Source: a virus. From it: a DNA stretch of 34,098 nucleotides. The translations under genes and the position numbers were made by a program. Below the pieces are notes generated by a model. That model worked only from the letters and a program-made list of their open reading frames with translations. It had not been told where the DNA came from and did no database searches. Positions 24,014 to 29,878 of the stretch are shown here, one piece after another; within the stretch, counting starts at the first letter, position 1; each line of letters opens with the position of its first letter. Location: positions 1-34,098 of the IMG/VR virus record IMGVR_UViG_3300023178_000156; one strand, written 5' to 3'.

Positions 24014-24764
24014 AAACAATCGGCGGACCTTCCATATACGCCCATCAAAGGTATGTCAAGATCCGCCTTGGTATTGAACTTCTCACTCACAATCGTCATT
24101 TGTTATTTGAGCCGGTCTACCGGACCTGATGACTAATCAGGGATTTCAAACTACCTAAAACTTAAAATTTGGGGCGGTGGAATTTGTGTTAACGCAATTC
24201 GTTAAATAATGTGGAATTGTTAATCTTAAATTCCTGCCGCTACCCCGAGCTTTGAGCCCCTATTATTGAAACTCTTAAAAAATCGTAGGTACGTCTCTCG
24301 GACTTACATGGTACTCGTTAATCCCAGTCTCGGTTGGTACCGAAGTACCATCTCTGCCTAAAGGGAATAAAGCCTGGACTGCCGTCCTGTGTTCCTCGGT
24401 TTCCTTGCGGGGAAGGTGAGGCTCTTCCTTTTCCATTGCGCCCCTTCCCTAGATTATTGTACTTCATCTTGTGTTTCCGCACTAGTTTGGGGACTTCTGT
24501 ATCGAGCGTTTCTTCATACACGGAGACGCTTTCATACCCACTCTATTGATTCGTTCTGACCCGTATAATTACATGCATTCCTGCATCGGCCTTCCCATTA
24601 CTTCGGGCAATACCAACTTTGTACTTCGGTTGATATCCCCGGCTCAAGCTGCCGGTCGGGTTGTCCACCTATATCTTTGAGCCTTCCGATTGATAAGATC
24701 TTCTATTCGACTCAGGTTATCCATTCACCGATTGTCTCTGTCGGTGGGGTGTTTCCCTCAATAT
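24014..24764 (-). ncRNA. Giant structured non-coding RNA (GOLLD/ROOL-class candidate)
   Basis: About 750 bases with no credible ORF, visibly richer in G+C than flanking genes, directly behind a strong leftward promoter and ending eight bases before tRNA-Glu. Helices visible on the minus strand: CACCGA/TCGGTG (24726-24746), AGCGT/ACGCT (24505-24530), a GGGAAGG/CCTTCCC helix (24410-24449), perfect UUCG hairpin TGGTACTTCGGTACCA (24350-24335), CCTGA/TCAGG (24141-24125), CCGG-TAGA-CCGG (24123-24112) and terminal stem GGCGGA/TCCGCC (24067-24022) followed by GATTGTTTT. Size, phage context and tRNA adjacency fit GOLLD or ROOL RNAs, which form large ornate (multimeric) structures of unknown function. 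Class assignment is inference; existence as a structured RNA is better supported. Confidence 0.72.
24022..24067 (-). terminator. 3' closing stem of the ncRNA, possible weak terminator or processing stem
   Basis: GGCGGA (24067-24062) pairs with TCCGCC (24027-24022); the minus strand continues GATTGTTTT before the tRNA. Inner bases can also pair (CATAC with GTAT-ATG). The T run is short and displaced, so partial read-through into tRNA-Glu and the small membrane genes is likely. Confidence 0.4.
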
Positions 24765-24770
24765 GTGTCT

Positions 24771-24799
24771 ATTATACTATAACGAGTAGCAAAAGTCAA
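24771..24799 (-). promoter_or_regulatory. Leftward sigma70 promoter of the ncRNA/tRNA unit
   Basis: TTGACT (24799-24794), 17-base spacer, TATAAT (24776-24771), with GTG before the -35. Spacer TTTGCTACTCGTTATAG differs at one position from that of the promoter at 28975-29003. Predicted start near A24764. No ribosome site or ATG-led ORF follows, consistent with an RNA product. Confidence 0.88.
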
Positions 24800-24827
24800 C
24801 ACTTTTTTGAAAAAAGTTTTATTTTTT

Positions 24828-25223
24828 TTAATTTGATGTTAGAATCAATCTAGCATTATTAACTGTGGCAATTTGTATACCAAGAGTCACCAGGCCAACT
24901 ACATCGTTTTCCATATTGTGAGCTATTAAAGGAGCAAGTATTAATTTGTGTAATAATAATCTATCAAACGAGGGGTCCTCTCCTAATATCAAATTGCCTT
25001 CTCTTATCTGGTCTTTATTTTCCAATGCATATGCTGTAGTTGCAAAATCTAGTACATTCCAAAGATAAAAAGAATATAATGTTTCATCGGTTGCTGGGTT
25101 GTCTAATTCTACAAAGTTAAATCGTCTGCGGTCTTGTTCTATGACTATGGCATCAGCTTTCATTTGCTCGTAATCAAAAGGTTGCTGAGCTAGTGATGCT
25201 GCGACCATTGTTTCTAATAACAT
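24828..25223 (-). CDS. Hypothetical membrane-associated protein, 131 aa
   Basis: ATG with AAAGGAATAAT upstream. Hydrophobic start MLLETMVAASLAQQPFDYEQ, then YLWNVLDFATTAYALENK (53-70), GEDPSFDRLLLHKLILAPLI and a final hydrophobic segment (VVGLVTLGIQIA). The D-x2-TT-x3-x-E-N pattern and E-D-P-S turn recall small DUF5658-type membrane proteins, a tentative resemblance. It is the last gene of the leftward unit ahead of the ncRNA promoter. Function unknown. Confidence 0.7.
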   Translation of the reverse strand: MLLETMVAASLAQQPFDYEQMKADAIVIEQDRRRFNFVELDNPATDETLYSFYLWNVLDFATTAYALENKDQIREGNLILGEDPSFDRLLLHKLILAPLIAHNMENDVVGLVTLGIQIATVNNARLILTSN

Positions 25224-25306
25224 ATTATTCCTTTAATGTTTAAGCGAGGGTAATTTACGGTATATAAACATACCTTATAGTCATAAACGACGCTGGTAGC
25301 GATTCT

Positions 25307-26254
25307 CTATGAATGTACCGATTTACGACCTTGTGGAAACACATCGGCACTAAATGCGACATCTTCATATTGTTTTTCAGTACCAAACTCTCGCATGAGT
25401 TTCATTCCATAATTATTTGATTTATTTACAATATCCACATCAGATTTTAATATGGGAGCATTTTGTCTTGCTGGTAAACCATCAGCTCTTTTAATTGCAT
25501 TTAAATCAACAAAATGGTGAACTCGGCCATAACGTTCTCCAACTGTGACACAATCTGGATGCATTTCTTTTAACATCTGTGATTTAGTTTGAGAAGCATC
25601 TTCCTTATAATCGTTATAAATTTCAGATGTATTTCCACCCTTTACAGTTCCGGTTCTTAATTTACCACATAAGAAGGAATACATTAACATTGTACAGAGC
25701 CCTCGTTTTAAAACTCGTATACTCAGATCTACATCTTCGTTATATTTTCCTCTCCATTTTTCTGGGCAATCGTTGTCAATTAAAAAACATGACATGATTC
25801 TGGTATTCAGTACATAAGGTGGGTAATCAGTATCATCAACCACAAAGAATTTATATTGTAAACCAGCTAAAGCTACGTTTTCGTATCTATCTACAAAATC
25901 CTCGGTCGCTCTAAAAATAGCAGAACCTTTTTCCACACGATATCTTTTATTATTATGAACGCGCCAAAATTCAGATATATTATCGTCCATTAACCAATGA
26001 CGCTTGAAACCATTTGCCTGAGAATGTTCCCAGCACCAGTTCCGAGCTGGACCAGAACCTTTTCCATGATTACTGAATGGAAGTTTTAATACAGTTCCAA
26101 GTGGTCCAATGACCTCTTTATAGTTATCATATTCTTGTGGCTCAACTGCGATGAAATATGGGACGCCCATTTTCTCTAAAGCCTTAGGAGTGTATCGACT
26201 TTCCCAGCGACCTTTTGATATGATATAAATTGGATAACGATTATTCTTCGACAT
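25307..26254 (-). CDS. TET-associated-type glycosyltransferase (TAGT-like)
   Basis: 315 aa GT-A-like fold: IYIISKGRWESRYTPKALEK (9-28), YFIAVEPQEYDNY (33-45), LPFSNHGKGSGPARNW (58-73), HWLMDDNISEF (86-96) with the acidic D-D-N metal/sugar-nucleotide motif, and YNEDVDLSIRVLKRG (171-185) with a catalytic-type acidic cluster. This motif order matches TET/JBP-associated glycosyltransferases of phages, proposed to add sugars to oxidised or modified DNA bases. No TET dioxygenase or thymidylate-hydroxymethylase is in this window. It overlaps the 88-aa gene by 14 bases. Alternative: another GT-A enzyme modifying protein or surface glycans. Confidence 0.75.
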   Translation of the reverse strand: MSKNNRYPIYIISKGRWESRYTPKALEKMGVPYFIAVEPQEYDNYKEVIGPLGTVLKLPFSNHGKGSGPARNWCWEHSQANGFKRHWLMDDNISEFWRVHNNKRYRVEKGSAIFRATEDFVDRYENVALAGLQYKFFVVDDTDYPPYVLNTRIMSCFLIDNDCPEKWRGKYNEDVDLSIRVLKRGLCTMLMYSFLCGKLRTGTVKGGNTSEIYNDYKEDASQTKSQMLKEMHPDCVTVGERYGRVHHFVDLNAIKRADGLPARQNAPILKSDVDIVNKSNNYGMKLMREFGTEKQYEDVAFSADVFPQGRKSVHS

Positions 26255-26507
26255 ATCTACTCATCTGATTTTTTTCTGATTCTTTTCTTGGGTACCAAAC
26301 CACATTTGTTTTGTCAGTCAACTTATAATTCATTGCTTCGCCAAAATATGCTCGGTCTTCTTTTGACCGAAACTTTAATGTGACTTGTTTCCAAGGTTCA
26401 GTATTACGAGATACAAATGAAGGCATTCCAGCTGCATACCATTGTATGTAAGGATTACGCCATTCTTTTTGTAGCTCTTCTAGTGTGTCTACGGGTTTAA
26501 ATGCCAT
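26241..26507 (-). CDS. Small conserved phage protein upstream of TAGT, 88 aa
   Basis: Contains GMPSFVSRNTEPWKQVTLKF, RSKEDRAYFGEAMNYKLTDK and TNVVWYPRKE. This reminds me of a small phage family (E-W-x-x-MP-x-F, F-x-x-x-E-D, T-x-K-T-x-x-x-WYP) often found beside DNA-modification or ParB-like genes; it has no assigned function that I know. Soluble alpha/beta. The overlap with the glycosyltransferase gene suggests coupled synthesis and perhaps a shared task. Confidence 0.75.
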   Translation of the reverse strand: MAFKPVDTLEELQKEWRNPYIQWYAAGMPSFVSRNTEPWKQVTLKFRSKEDRAYFGEAMNYKLTDKTNVVWYPRKESEKNQMSRYVEE

Positions 26508-26527
26508 AATATTATTTAGATAATTTC

Positions 26528-27232
26528 TTAGGAAAAGAAATCGTCAATAAATGCAAATGCCTTTTCAAGGGTCATATTGTTCTCATCTATTGAGTAAATA
26601 TTTCTTGTTCCTGGTTTCGTAATTTGTTCTGGGTCAATATCAAAATGAGAACAGAATTCCTCAAGTTGCTTTAATCGTCCATCAAGTTTTTCCTTATTCG
26701 TCCAAACACCAACTGTAAGTGATACATCGCCTTCAACAGAGATGGTCACGGTCGGTTGCATTTGTTGACGAGTAGAAAACTCTAAAATGTGATTAGATGA
26801 CTTAATTACAATTACATTCAAACGACCAGCAAATTTTGCATAATTCTCCACATACCATTCTGGCATGGCTTCGAAATTATCATGTTGGTCTTTTTTGAAT
26901 TCATCAAAAAGTTCACTGAACTTTGCCATAATGAAACACTCCTTATGATGCCCAGCAACAGAGTTGTCACGAGGCTGATTTTTAGAAATGAGGAAGGATT
27001 CTAGAATGAAAGACTGAACATCTTTCTTTTCGTTCTTAAATTTTTCAAGGTTCTTTGCAATAATATAGAGATTATTTGTGTCATAATCCTTAGAGTCGAT
27101 GTGCGAAAGTGCTCTATTATAATTGCCCTTTCCAATATAAACCCATTCATCATTTTCTTTATATCCGTACACATACTGACCTAAGGTTTCCCAAAAGGCA
27201 CCAGGCGCGGATTCAAAGTCACTATCAAACAT
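26528..27232 (-). CDS. GIY-YIG-like (LEM-3 type) nuclease-fold protein
   Basis: The start is placed at ATG 27232 (MFDSDFESAP) because TAGGA lies just upstream; a TTG five codons earlier is in frame but has no site. N-terminal domain: YVYGYKENDEWVYIGKGNYN (20-39) with the Y-V-Y/Y-I-G pair, R40, SH (43-44), and ILESFLISKNQPRDN with a potential metal-binding Glu (E78), the pattern of LEM-3-like GIY-YIG nucleases. The C-terminal ~110 residues have a beta-rich region (QPTVTISVEGDVSLTVGVWT) and a helical end. T4-like phages carry GIY-YIG homing endonucleases, but a homing role is not shown; repair or defence nuclease are alternatives. Confidence 0.7.
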   Translation of the reverse strand: MFDSDFESAPGAFWETLGQYVYGYKENDEWVYIGKGNYNRALSHIDSKDYDTNNLYIIAKNLEKFKNEKKDVQSFILESFLISKNQPRDNSVAGHHKECFIMAKFSELFDEFKKDQHDNFEAMPEWYVENYAKFAGRLNVIVIKSSNHILEFSTRQQMQPTVTISVEGDVSLTVGVWTNKEKLDGRLKQLEEFCSHFDIDPEQITKPGTRNIYSIDENNMTLEKAFAFIDDFFS

Positions 27233-27258
27233 AAGTATTCCTACCAATAATTGATTCC

Positions 27259-27287
27259 ATTATAACACGCCGACTACGAAATGTCAA
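27259..27287 (-). promoter_or_regulatory. Leftward sigma70 promoter P27.3
   Basis: TTGACA (27287-27282), 17-base spacer, TATAAT (27264-27259): full consensus, preceded by CGTG. Leader of ~20 bases to the ATG at 27232. Drives the GIY-YIG-like gene and, by spacing, the 88-aa, TAGT and 131-aa genes. Confidence 0.9.
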
Positions 27288-27306
27288 CACGTTAAAAGTA
27301 ATTTTT

Positions 27307-27513
27307 TTATTTAATGTAATGTTCTAGAAAGTCGTGCATTATTTCTGGGTCATTATCAATTGATTGAACAATTGTTGCAATACCTAATGCATCGTTTCTT
27401 TTCATGAGTTCTTTGACTTCTTTTGCTCTCATTTCACCTTTTTCAACTAAGGCTTCATCGGTGAGTGCATGTGCTTCTTGAACTTTAAAGAGGGTAAAAT
27501 CATTAACTTTCAT
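27307..27513 (-). CDS. Hypothetical small protein, 68 aa
   Basis: Soluble helical protein (EAHALTDEALVEKGEMRAKE, KELMKRNDALGIATIVQSID). Overlaps the preceding gene by 11 bases and is the last of a run of three small genes before the next promoter. No recognised domain. Overlap structure and absence of frame breaks support it as genuine. Confidence 0.62.
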   Translation of the reverse strand: MKVNDFTLFKVQEAHALTDEALVEKGEMRAKEVKELMKRNDALGIATIVQSIDNDPEIMHDFLEHYIK

Positions 27514-27685
27514 TATATTTTAGGATTTCCAAATCTTTACCAGTTCCTCGTGTTTTGAGATAACCAGATTTAATTAATTCATCTATTGTCGCACCAGTAA
27601 TTACTTTTTTATTATAAGTTAATCCCCAGTACAGACCTATTGCGGTGTAAATAATAGCCACTACTAAAAAGTGTGATAATTCCAT
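27503..27685 (-). CDS. Small membrane-anchored protein, 60 aa
   Basis: N-terminal membrane helix (HFLVVAIIYTAIGLYWGLTY, about 5-24) followed by a short soluble tail with TGATIDELIKSGYLKTRGTG, which looks like a small helix-turn segment. ATG overlaps the previous stop (TAATG) with CGGAGGCAATTA upstream, a strong site. Function unknown; anchored cytoplasmic domain proteins of this size are common in early phage clusters. Confidence 0.65.
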   Translation of the reverse strand: MELSHFLVVAIIYTAIGLYWGLTYNKKVITGATIDELIKSGYLKTRGTGKDLEILKYNES

Positions 27686-27954
27686 TAATTGCCTCCGTGT
27701 CGCGCTAATATCTTTTCAATGATTTTATCCTGAGCAGTGAGGTCGTCGTAATGAATTCTATCCTCTTTACGATCTTCTTCACTATCTGGAATAATAAACC
27801 CTTCCTGAATAGCCATATTATAGATTTGGTCATCAGACATATGCGAAAGACATGCTTCGATAAGTTCAGTTTTACGCAACCTTCCTTTACGAATATCTTC
27901 CATAAGCGACACGGCAATAGCAGTGCTATTACTGTTTAAGTCTTGTGTAGACAT
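27685..27954 (-). CDS. Hypothetical protein, 89 aa
   Basis: ATG at 27954 chosen over a TTG two codons upstream because AGGAGAAATTTGTCT gives usable spacing. Begins MSTQDLNSNSTAIAVSLMED, then helical: RKGRLRKTELIEACLSHMSD, DQIYNMAIQEGFIIPDSEED. The middle resembles a small helix-turn-helix-like or helical bundle; no firm family. The leader has ATATAAATTAGGA (27978-27966), shared with two promoter-proximal genes, so an additional transcription or processing signal may sit here. Confidence 0.68.
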   Translation of the reverse strand: MSTQDLNSNSTAIAVSLMEDIRKGRLRKTELIEACLSHMSDDQIYNMAIQEGFIIPDSEEDRKEDRIHYDDLTAQDKIIEKILARHGGN

Positions 27955-27991
27955 AGACAAATTTCTCCTAATTTATATAATGTATATATTA

Positions 27992-28564
27992 TTAAGCCGA
28001 ACCCGGCAATCCTTGATATCCCTGCCACCAATCTGGAGCAGGTCTACCCCATTCCCATTTCGCAAAAGGTTTTGCGGCATGGTAATAGTTCCTATAAGCT
28101 TGCACTGCATCACCTTCCACCTTACAGGTTGGATAATGATTCATCGCTTGTGCGAACTCAGTAAGTCCTTTATCTGGTATATTTGTTGGTGGTTTCTCCA
28201 ACAGTGTACCGAGTTTGTTAAATGTGGCATGAACTCTGTCTCGTCTGTATTGATACTCTTTTGCCATTGCGACAAAATGTTCATAATGCCATTCGTAATT
28301 TGTCTTGCTTTCTGCTGTCCATGTAGTACAGGGGTGGTATTTGTGCACCGCTGCATAGTATAATTCGTCTCTTTCGTCTCCAAAAGTATAATATTGTTGC
28401 ATTGTCTTACCAGACTTTGATGGCCTACGTTCTGGTGTGCCGTCTAACATACGATGAACGGTCGATAACATCTGTGCTGATTCGACAATCATTTTAGGTA
28501 TGTGTTTATCGCACAAATTCTGTGCGGCAATTACTGGGTCGTAGTCTGTGACAAAAATATTCAT
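27992..28564 (-). CDS. Conserved phage protein, MNIFV-DxDP family, 190 aa
   Basis: Starts MNIFVTDYDPVIAAQNLCDK then HIPKMIVESAQMLSTVHRML, a very recognisable N-terminus of a widespread uncharacterised phage family (D-P-x2-A-A-x3-C-D-K-H-x2-K-M-x2-E-S-A-Q). Other conserved patches are YYAAVHKYHPCTTWTAESKT, NYEWHYEHF and GLTEFAQAMNH. Conserved Asp, His, Lys, Glu and Trp suggest an enzyme or nucleic-acid-binding protein, but no activity is established to my knowledge. The ATG lies only ten bases from the -10 box, so the mRNA is probably leaderless. Confidence 0.8.
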   Translation of the reverse strand: MNIFVTDYDPVIAAQNLCDKHIPKMIVESAQMLSTVHRMLDGTPERRPSKSGKTMQQYYTFGDERDELYYAAVHKYHPCTTWTAESKTNYEWHYEHFVAMAKEYQYRRDRVHATFNKLGTLLEKPPTNIPDKGLTEFAQAMNHYPTCKVEGDAVQAYRNYYHAAKPFAKWEWGRPAPDWWQGYQGLPGSA

Positions 28565-28574
28565 ATTGTGTGGT

Positions 28575-28602
28575 ATTATATCATACTCATCTCAAAAGTC
28601 AA
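28575..28602 (-). promoter_or_regulatory. Leftward sigma70 promoter P28.6
   Basis: TTGACT (28602-28597), 16-base spacer, TATAAT (28580-28575), preceded by GCGTG. The ATG at 28564 follows the -10 by ten bases, leaving a 5' leader of only about 3-4 bases. Confidence 0.8.
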
Positions 28603-28616
28603 CACGCTAGTGCTGA

Positions 28617-28662
28617 AATGTCGAGCGAAACCCGACATTCCAGATTTTGCCTAGATTAGGCA
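28617..28662 (-). other. Two RNA stem-loops between leftward units
   Basis: Minus-strand TGCCTA-ATC-TAGGCA (28662-28648) overlaps the stop of the 95-aa gene; AATGTCGGG-TTTCG-CTCGACATT (28639-28617) follows, with a G-U pair that exists only on the minus strand. No long U run, so a weak terminator or RNA-processing element rather than a classical terminator. Lies just upstream of promoter P28.6. Confidence 0.5.
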
Positions 28663-28943
28663 GCTGAAAGCATGGAAGCTGGGACCTTCCAAGTACCACT
28701 CTCAGTTTTGACATGTTGATATGTCGGATTCTTTTTAACCAAAGTTCCAGACACAACCTCGCCAGTTCTACTATTTGTAAACTGAACTTCCTGACCAACT
28801 CTAAATTCAGCCTTTTTACAAGCGGCATGGAATTTTTGTTGAGCCTTGAACATTCTAGCTACATATGCAAAATCTTCTGACGAAGACATTTTAGAGAAGG
28901 CTTTCTCTATTTGGTTAATATCTGATTTTTTTAATGTTAACAT
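28656..28943 (-). CDS. Small conserved phage protein with SH3/KOW-like C-terminus, 95 aa
   Basis: ATG at 28943 with ATAGGAGTTGTTT upstream; a TTG two codons earlier is less likely. N-terminal helices (LTLKKSDINQIEKAFSKMSS, FAYVARMFKAQQKFHAACKK), then a small beta-barrel: FRVGQEVQFTNSRTGEVVSG, TLVKKNPTYQHVKTESGTWK, VPASMLSAA. This G-x-x-V-x-F/W ... G-x-V/I pattern is common in small phage proteins that may bind nucleic acid. First gene of the leftward region. Confidence 0.75.
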   Translation of the reverse strand: MLTLKKSDINQIEKAFSKMSSSEDFAYVARMFKAQQKFHAACKKAEFRVGQEVQFTNSRTGEVVSGTLVKKNPTYQHVKTESGTWKVPASMLSAA

Positions 28944-28974
28944 AAACAACTCCTATTTCCTAATTTATATGTAC

Positions 28975-29003
28975 ATTATACTATAACGAGCAGCAAATGT
29001 CAA
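28975..29003 (-). promoter_or_regulatory. Leftward sigma70 promoter P29.0
   Basis: TTGACA (29003-28998), 17-base spacer TTTGCTGCTCGTTATAG, TATAAT (28980-28975): full consensus with GTG before the -35. The spacer is nearly identical to that of the ncRNA promoter. The leader carries ATATAAATTAGGA (28970-28958) and AGGAG. Confidence 0.9.
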
Positions 29004-29046
29004 CACTTTTTGTAAATTTTTTTAATTTTTTTGCCTGTACTATTCT

Positions 29047-29054
29047 TATAAATA
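29047..29054 (+). promoter_or_regulatory. T4-type late promoter box of the curli cassette
   Basis: TATAAATA 39 bases before the 29093 start, in the divergent gap where the leftward early genes end and the rightward cassette begins. The leader (CCCTGAGGGCGCGTCTCTCC) can form a CCCT/AGGG hairpin. No sigma70 consensus promoter is visible rightward here, so the cassette is probably late-expressed. Confidence 0.6.
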
Positions 29055-29092
29055 AACCCTGAGGGCGCGTCTCTCCTAAAATAGGAAAAATA

Positions 29093-29389
29093 ATGGAAGA
29101 AATATTTCAGCTGATTTCGGATGTGGGTTTACCCATCGCCGGGGCGTTGACAATGGGATTCTTCATATTCATTATTATTAAGCAAATTTTTGAAGGAATC
29201 GTTGATAGCATTAATACATTAACAATGTTTTGTGAAAGCCTCGAAAACAGAGCTCGGACTATGTCAAATGAGATGGTCAAAATCGATCTGCTTGTGAGTA
29301 GCGCGCTGGGATTAAATCCTGATATTGAGAGAGTAGCTCGGGCAGAGAATTTTATTGAGGACGGAAAACTCGACGTAAGGAGAGATTAA
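29093..29389 (+). CDS. Small membrane/coiled-coil protein A of curli cassette, 98 aa
   Basis: TAGGAAAAATA precedes the ATG. Architecture: short N-terminal helix, one strong membrane segment (about 11-33, VGLPIAGALTMGFFIFIIIK) and a soluble helical tail (TMFCESLENRARTMSNEMVK, IDLLVSSALGLNPDIERVAR). The gene at 29609 has the same plan (V/I-S-D-x-G-x-P, membrane helix, long helix), so they look like paralogues. The one-TM plus amphipathic coil layout is seen in some small holin-like phage proteins, but identity is unproven. First gene of the unit. Confidence 0.7.
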   Translation: MEEIFQLISDVGLPIAGALTMGFFIFIIIKQIFEGIVDSINTLTMFCESLENRARTMSNEMVKIDLLVSSALGLNPDIERVARAENFIEDGKLDVRRD

Positions 29390-29607
29390 TGTTATTTTGT
29401 GGCTATAAATGGGAGCTGACTCCCTGTGGCGATATTCTAATTTTTGACGCAGAATCGCGATATGCAGACCTAACATTGGATAAATTTAATTGGAATGTAG
29501 GAGATTATTTTGTGGCAAGTGAAACTGAATTAGGCCAACCGATGTTAAGTAGAGTAGACAAACGTGTTGATTTTGATAATAATGAACAATTAAAGTTTGA
29601 TTTTTAA
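29389..29607 (+). CDS. Hypothetical small protein, 72 aa
   Basis: Start overlaps the previous stop (TAATG) and GTAAGGAGAG is just upstream. Soluble beta-rich protein: MLFCGYKWELTPCGDILIFD, ADLTLDKFNWNVGDYFVASE, QPMLSRVDKRVDFDNNEQLK. Its compact domain has no signal peptide or membrane segment. It sits between the two paralogous membrane proteins and is co-translated with the first. Not recognised. Confidence 0.65.
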   Translation: MLFCGYKWELTPCGDILIFDAESRYADLTLDKFNWNVGDYFVASETELGQPMLSRVDKRVDFDNNEQLKFDF

Positions 29608-29608
29608 G

Positions 29609-29878
29609 ATGGATATAGCACAATTAGTATCAGATTATGGCTTTCCGACCATAATGGTAGTCGGATTGGGCTATTTCGTGTATTTTGTTTATAACTTTAT
29701 AAATGAACATATAGACCCAGCAATTGAGAAAATGCATTTTCAATTAATAAAGGTAATTGACCAAATGAGAATGCTAGACCAAGATCTTATTCGCTTACAG
29801 CAAAAAGTAGATGTGGTATTAAAATATAAAGAAAATGAAAGGCTTAAAAATAAAGATGAAAAACCAACTAAAAAGTAG
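29609..29878 (+). CDS. Small membrane/coiled-coil protein B of curli cassette, 89 aa
   Basis: ATG at 29609 right after the previous stop; an in-frame TTG at 29597 is inside the upstream gene. MDIAQLVSDYGFPTIMVVGL starts a membrane segment (about 12-31), followed by a long Gln/Lys/Asp-rich coiled coil (FQLIKVIDQMRMLDQDLIRL, QQKVDVVLKYKENERLKNKD) and a basic end. Same layout as the 98-aa protein. It overlaps the start of csgF. The pair could form a membrane platform or lysis-type element serving the secretion genes; this is inference. Confidence 0.7.
   Translation: MDIAQLVSDYGFPTIMVVGLGYFVYFVYNFINEHIDPAIEKMHFQLIKVIDQMRMLDQDLIRLQQKVDVVLKYKENERLKNKDEKPTKK

Noticed and set aside
24318-24549. Opposed ORFs of 67 and 71 codons inside the structured RNA region
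   Set aside because: They lie on opposite strands over the same bases, have no ribosome site, Pro/Gly/Arg-rich shadow composition and coincide with RNA helices.
24014-24764. Group I intron, RNase P RNA or tmRNA
   Set aside because: AAGATATAGG resembles a group I P7 element but no convincing partner core or split gene is present; RNase P and tmRNA signature sequences and a tag ORF were not seen.
24800-24835. A/T-only hairpin ACTTTTTT-G-AAAAAAGT followed by T run as a plus-strand terminator
   Set aside because: The stem has only one G-C pair at its base and essentially no loop, and no rightward transcript is evident; more likely AT-rich promoter-upstream sequence.
25259-25274. GGTAT-N6-ATACC inverted repeat between the TAGT and 131-aa genes
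   Set aside because: Five A/T-rich pairs, no T run; too weak to call an operator or terminator.
27751-28363. Plus-strand ORFs opposite the small leftward genes
   Set aside because: No ribosome sites, low-complexity hydrophobic translation; the minus-strand genes overlap in an operon pattern and have promoters.
28607-28828. Alternative minus-strand ORF overlapping the 95-aa gene
   Set aside because: It is a frame shadow of the KOW-like gene, which has AGGAG and a promoter leader.
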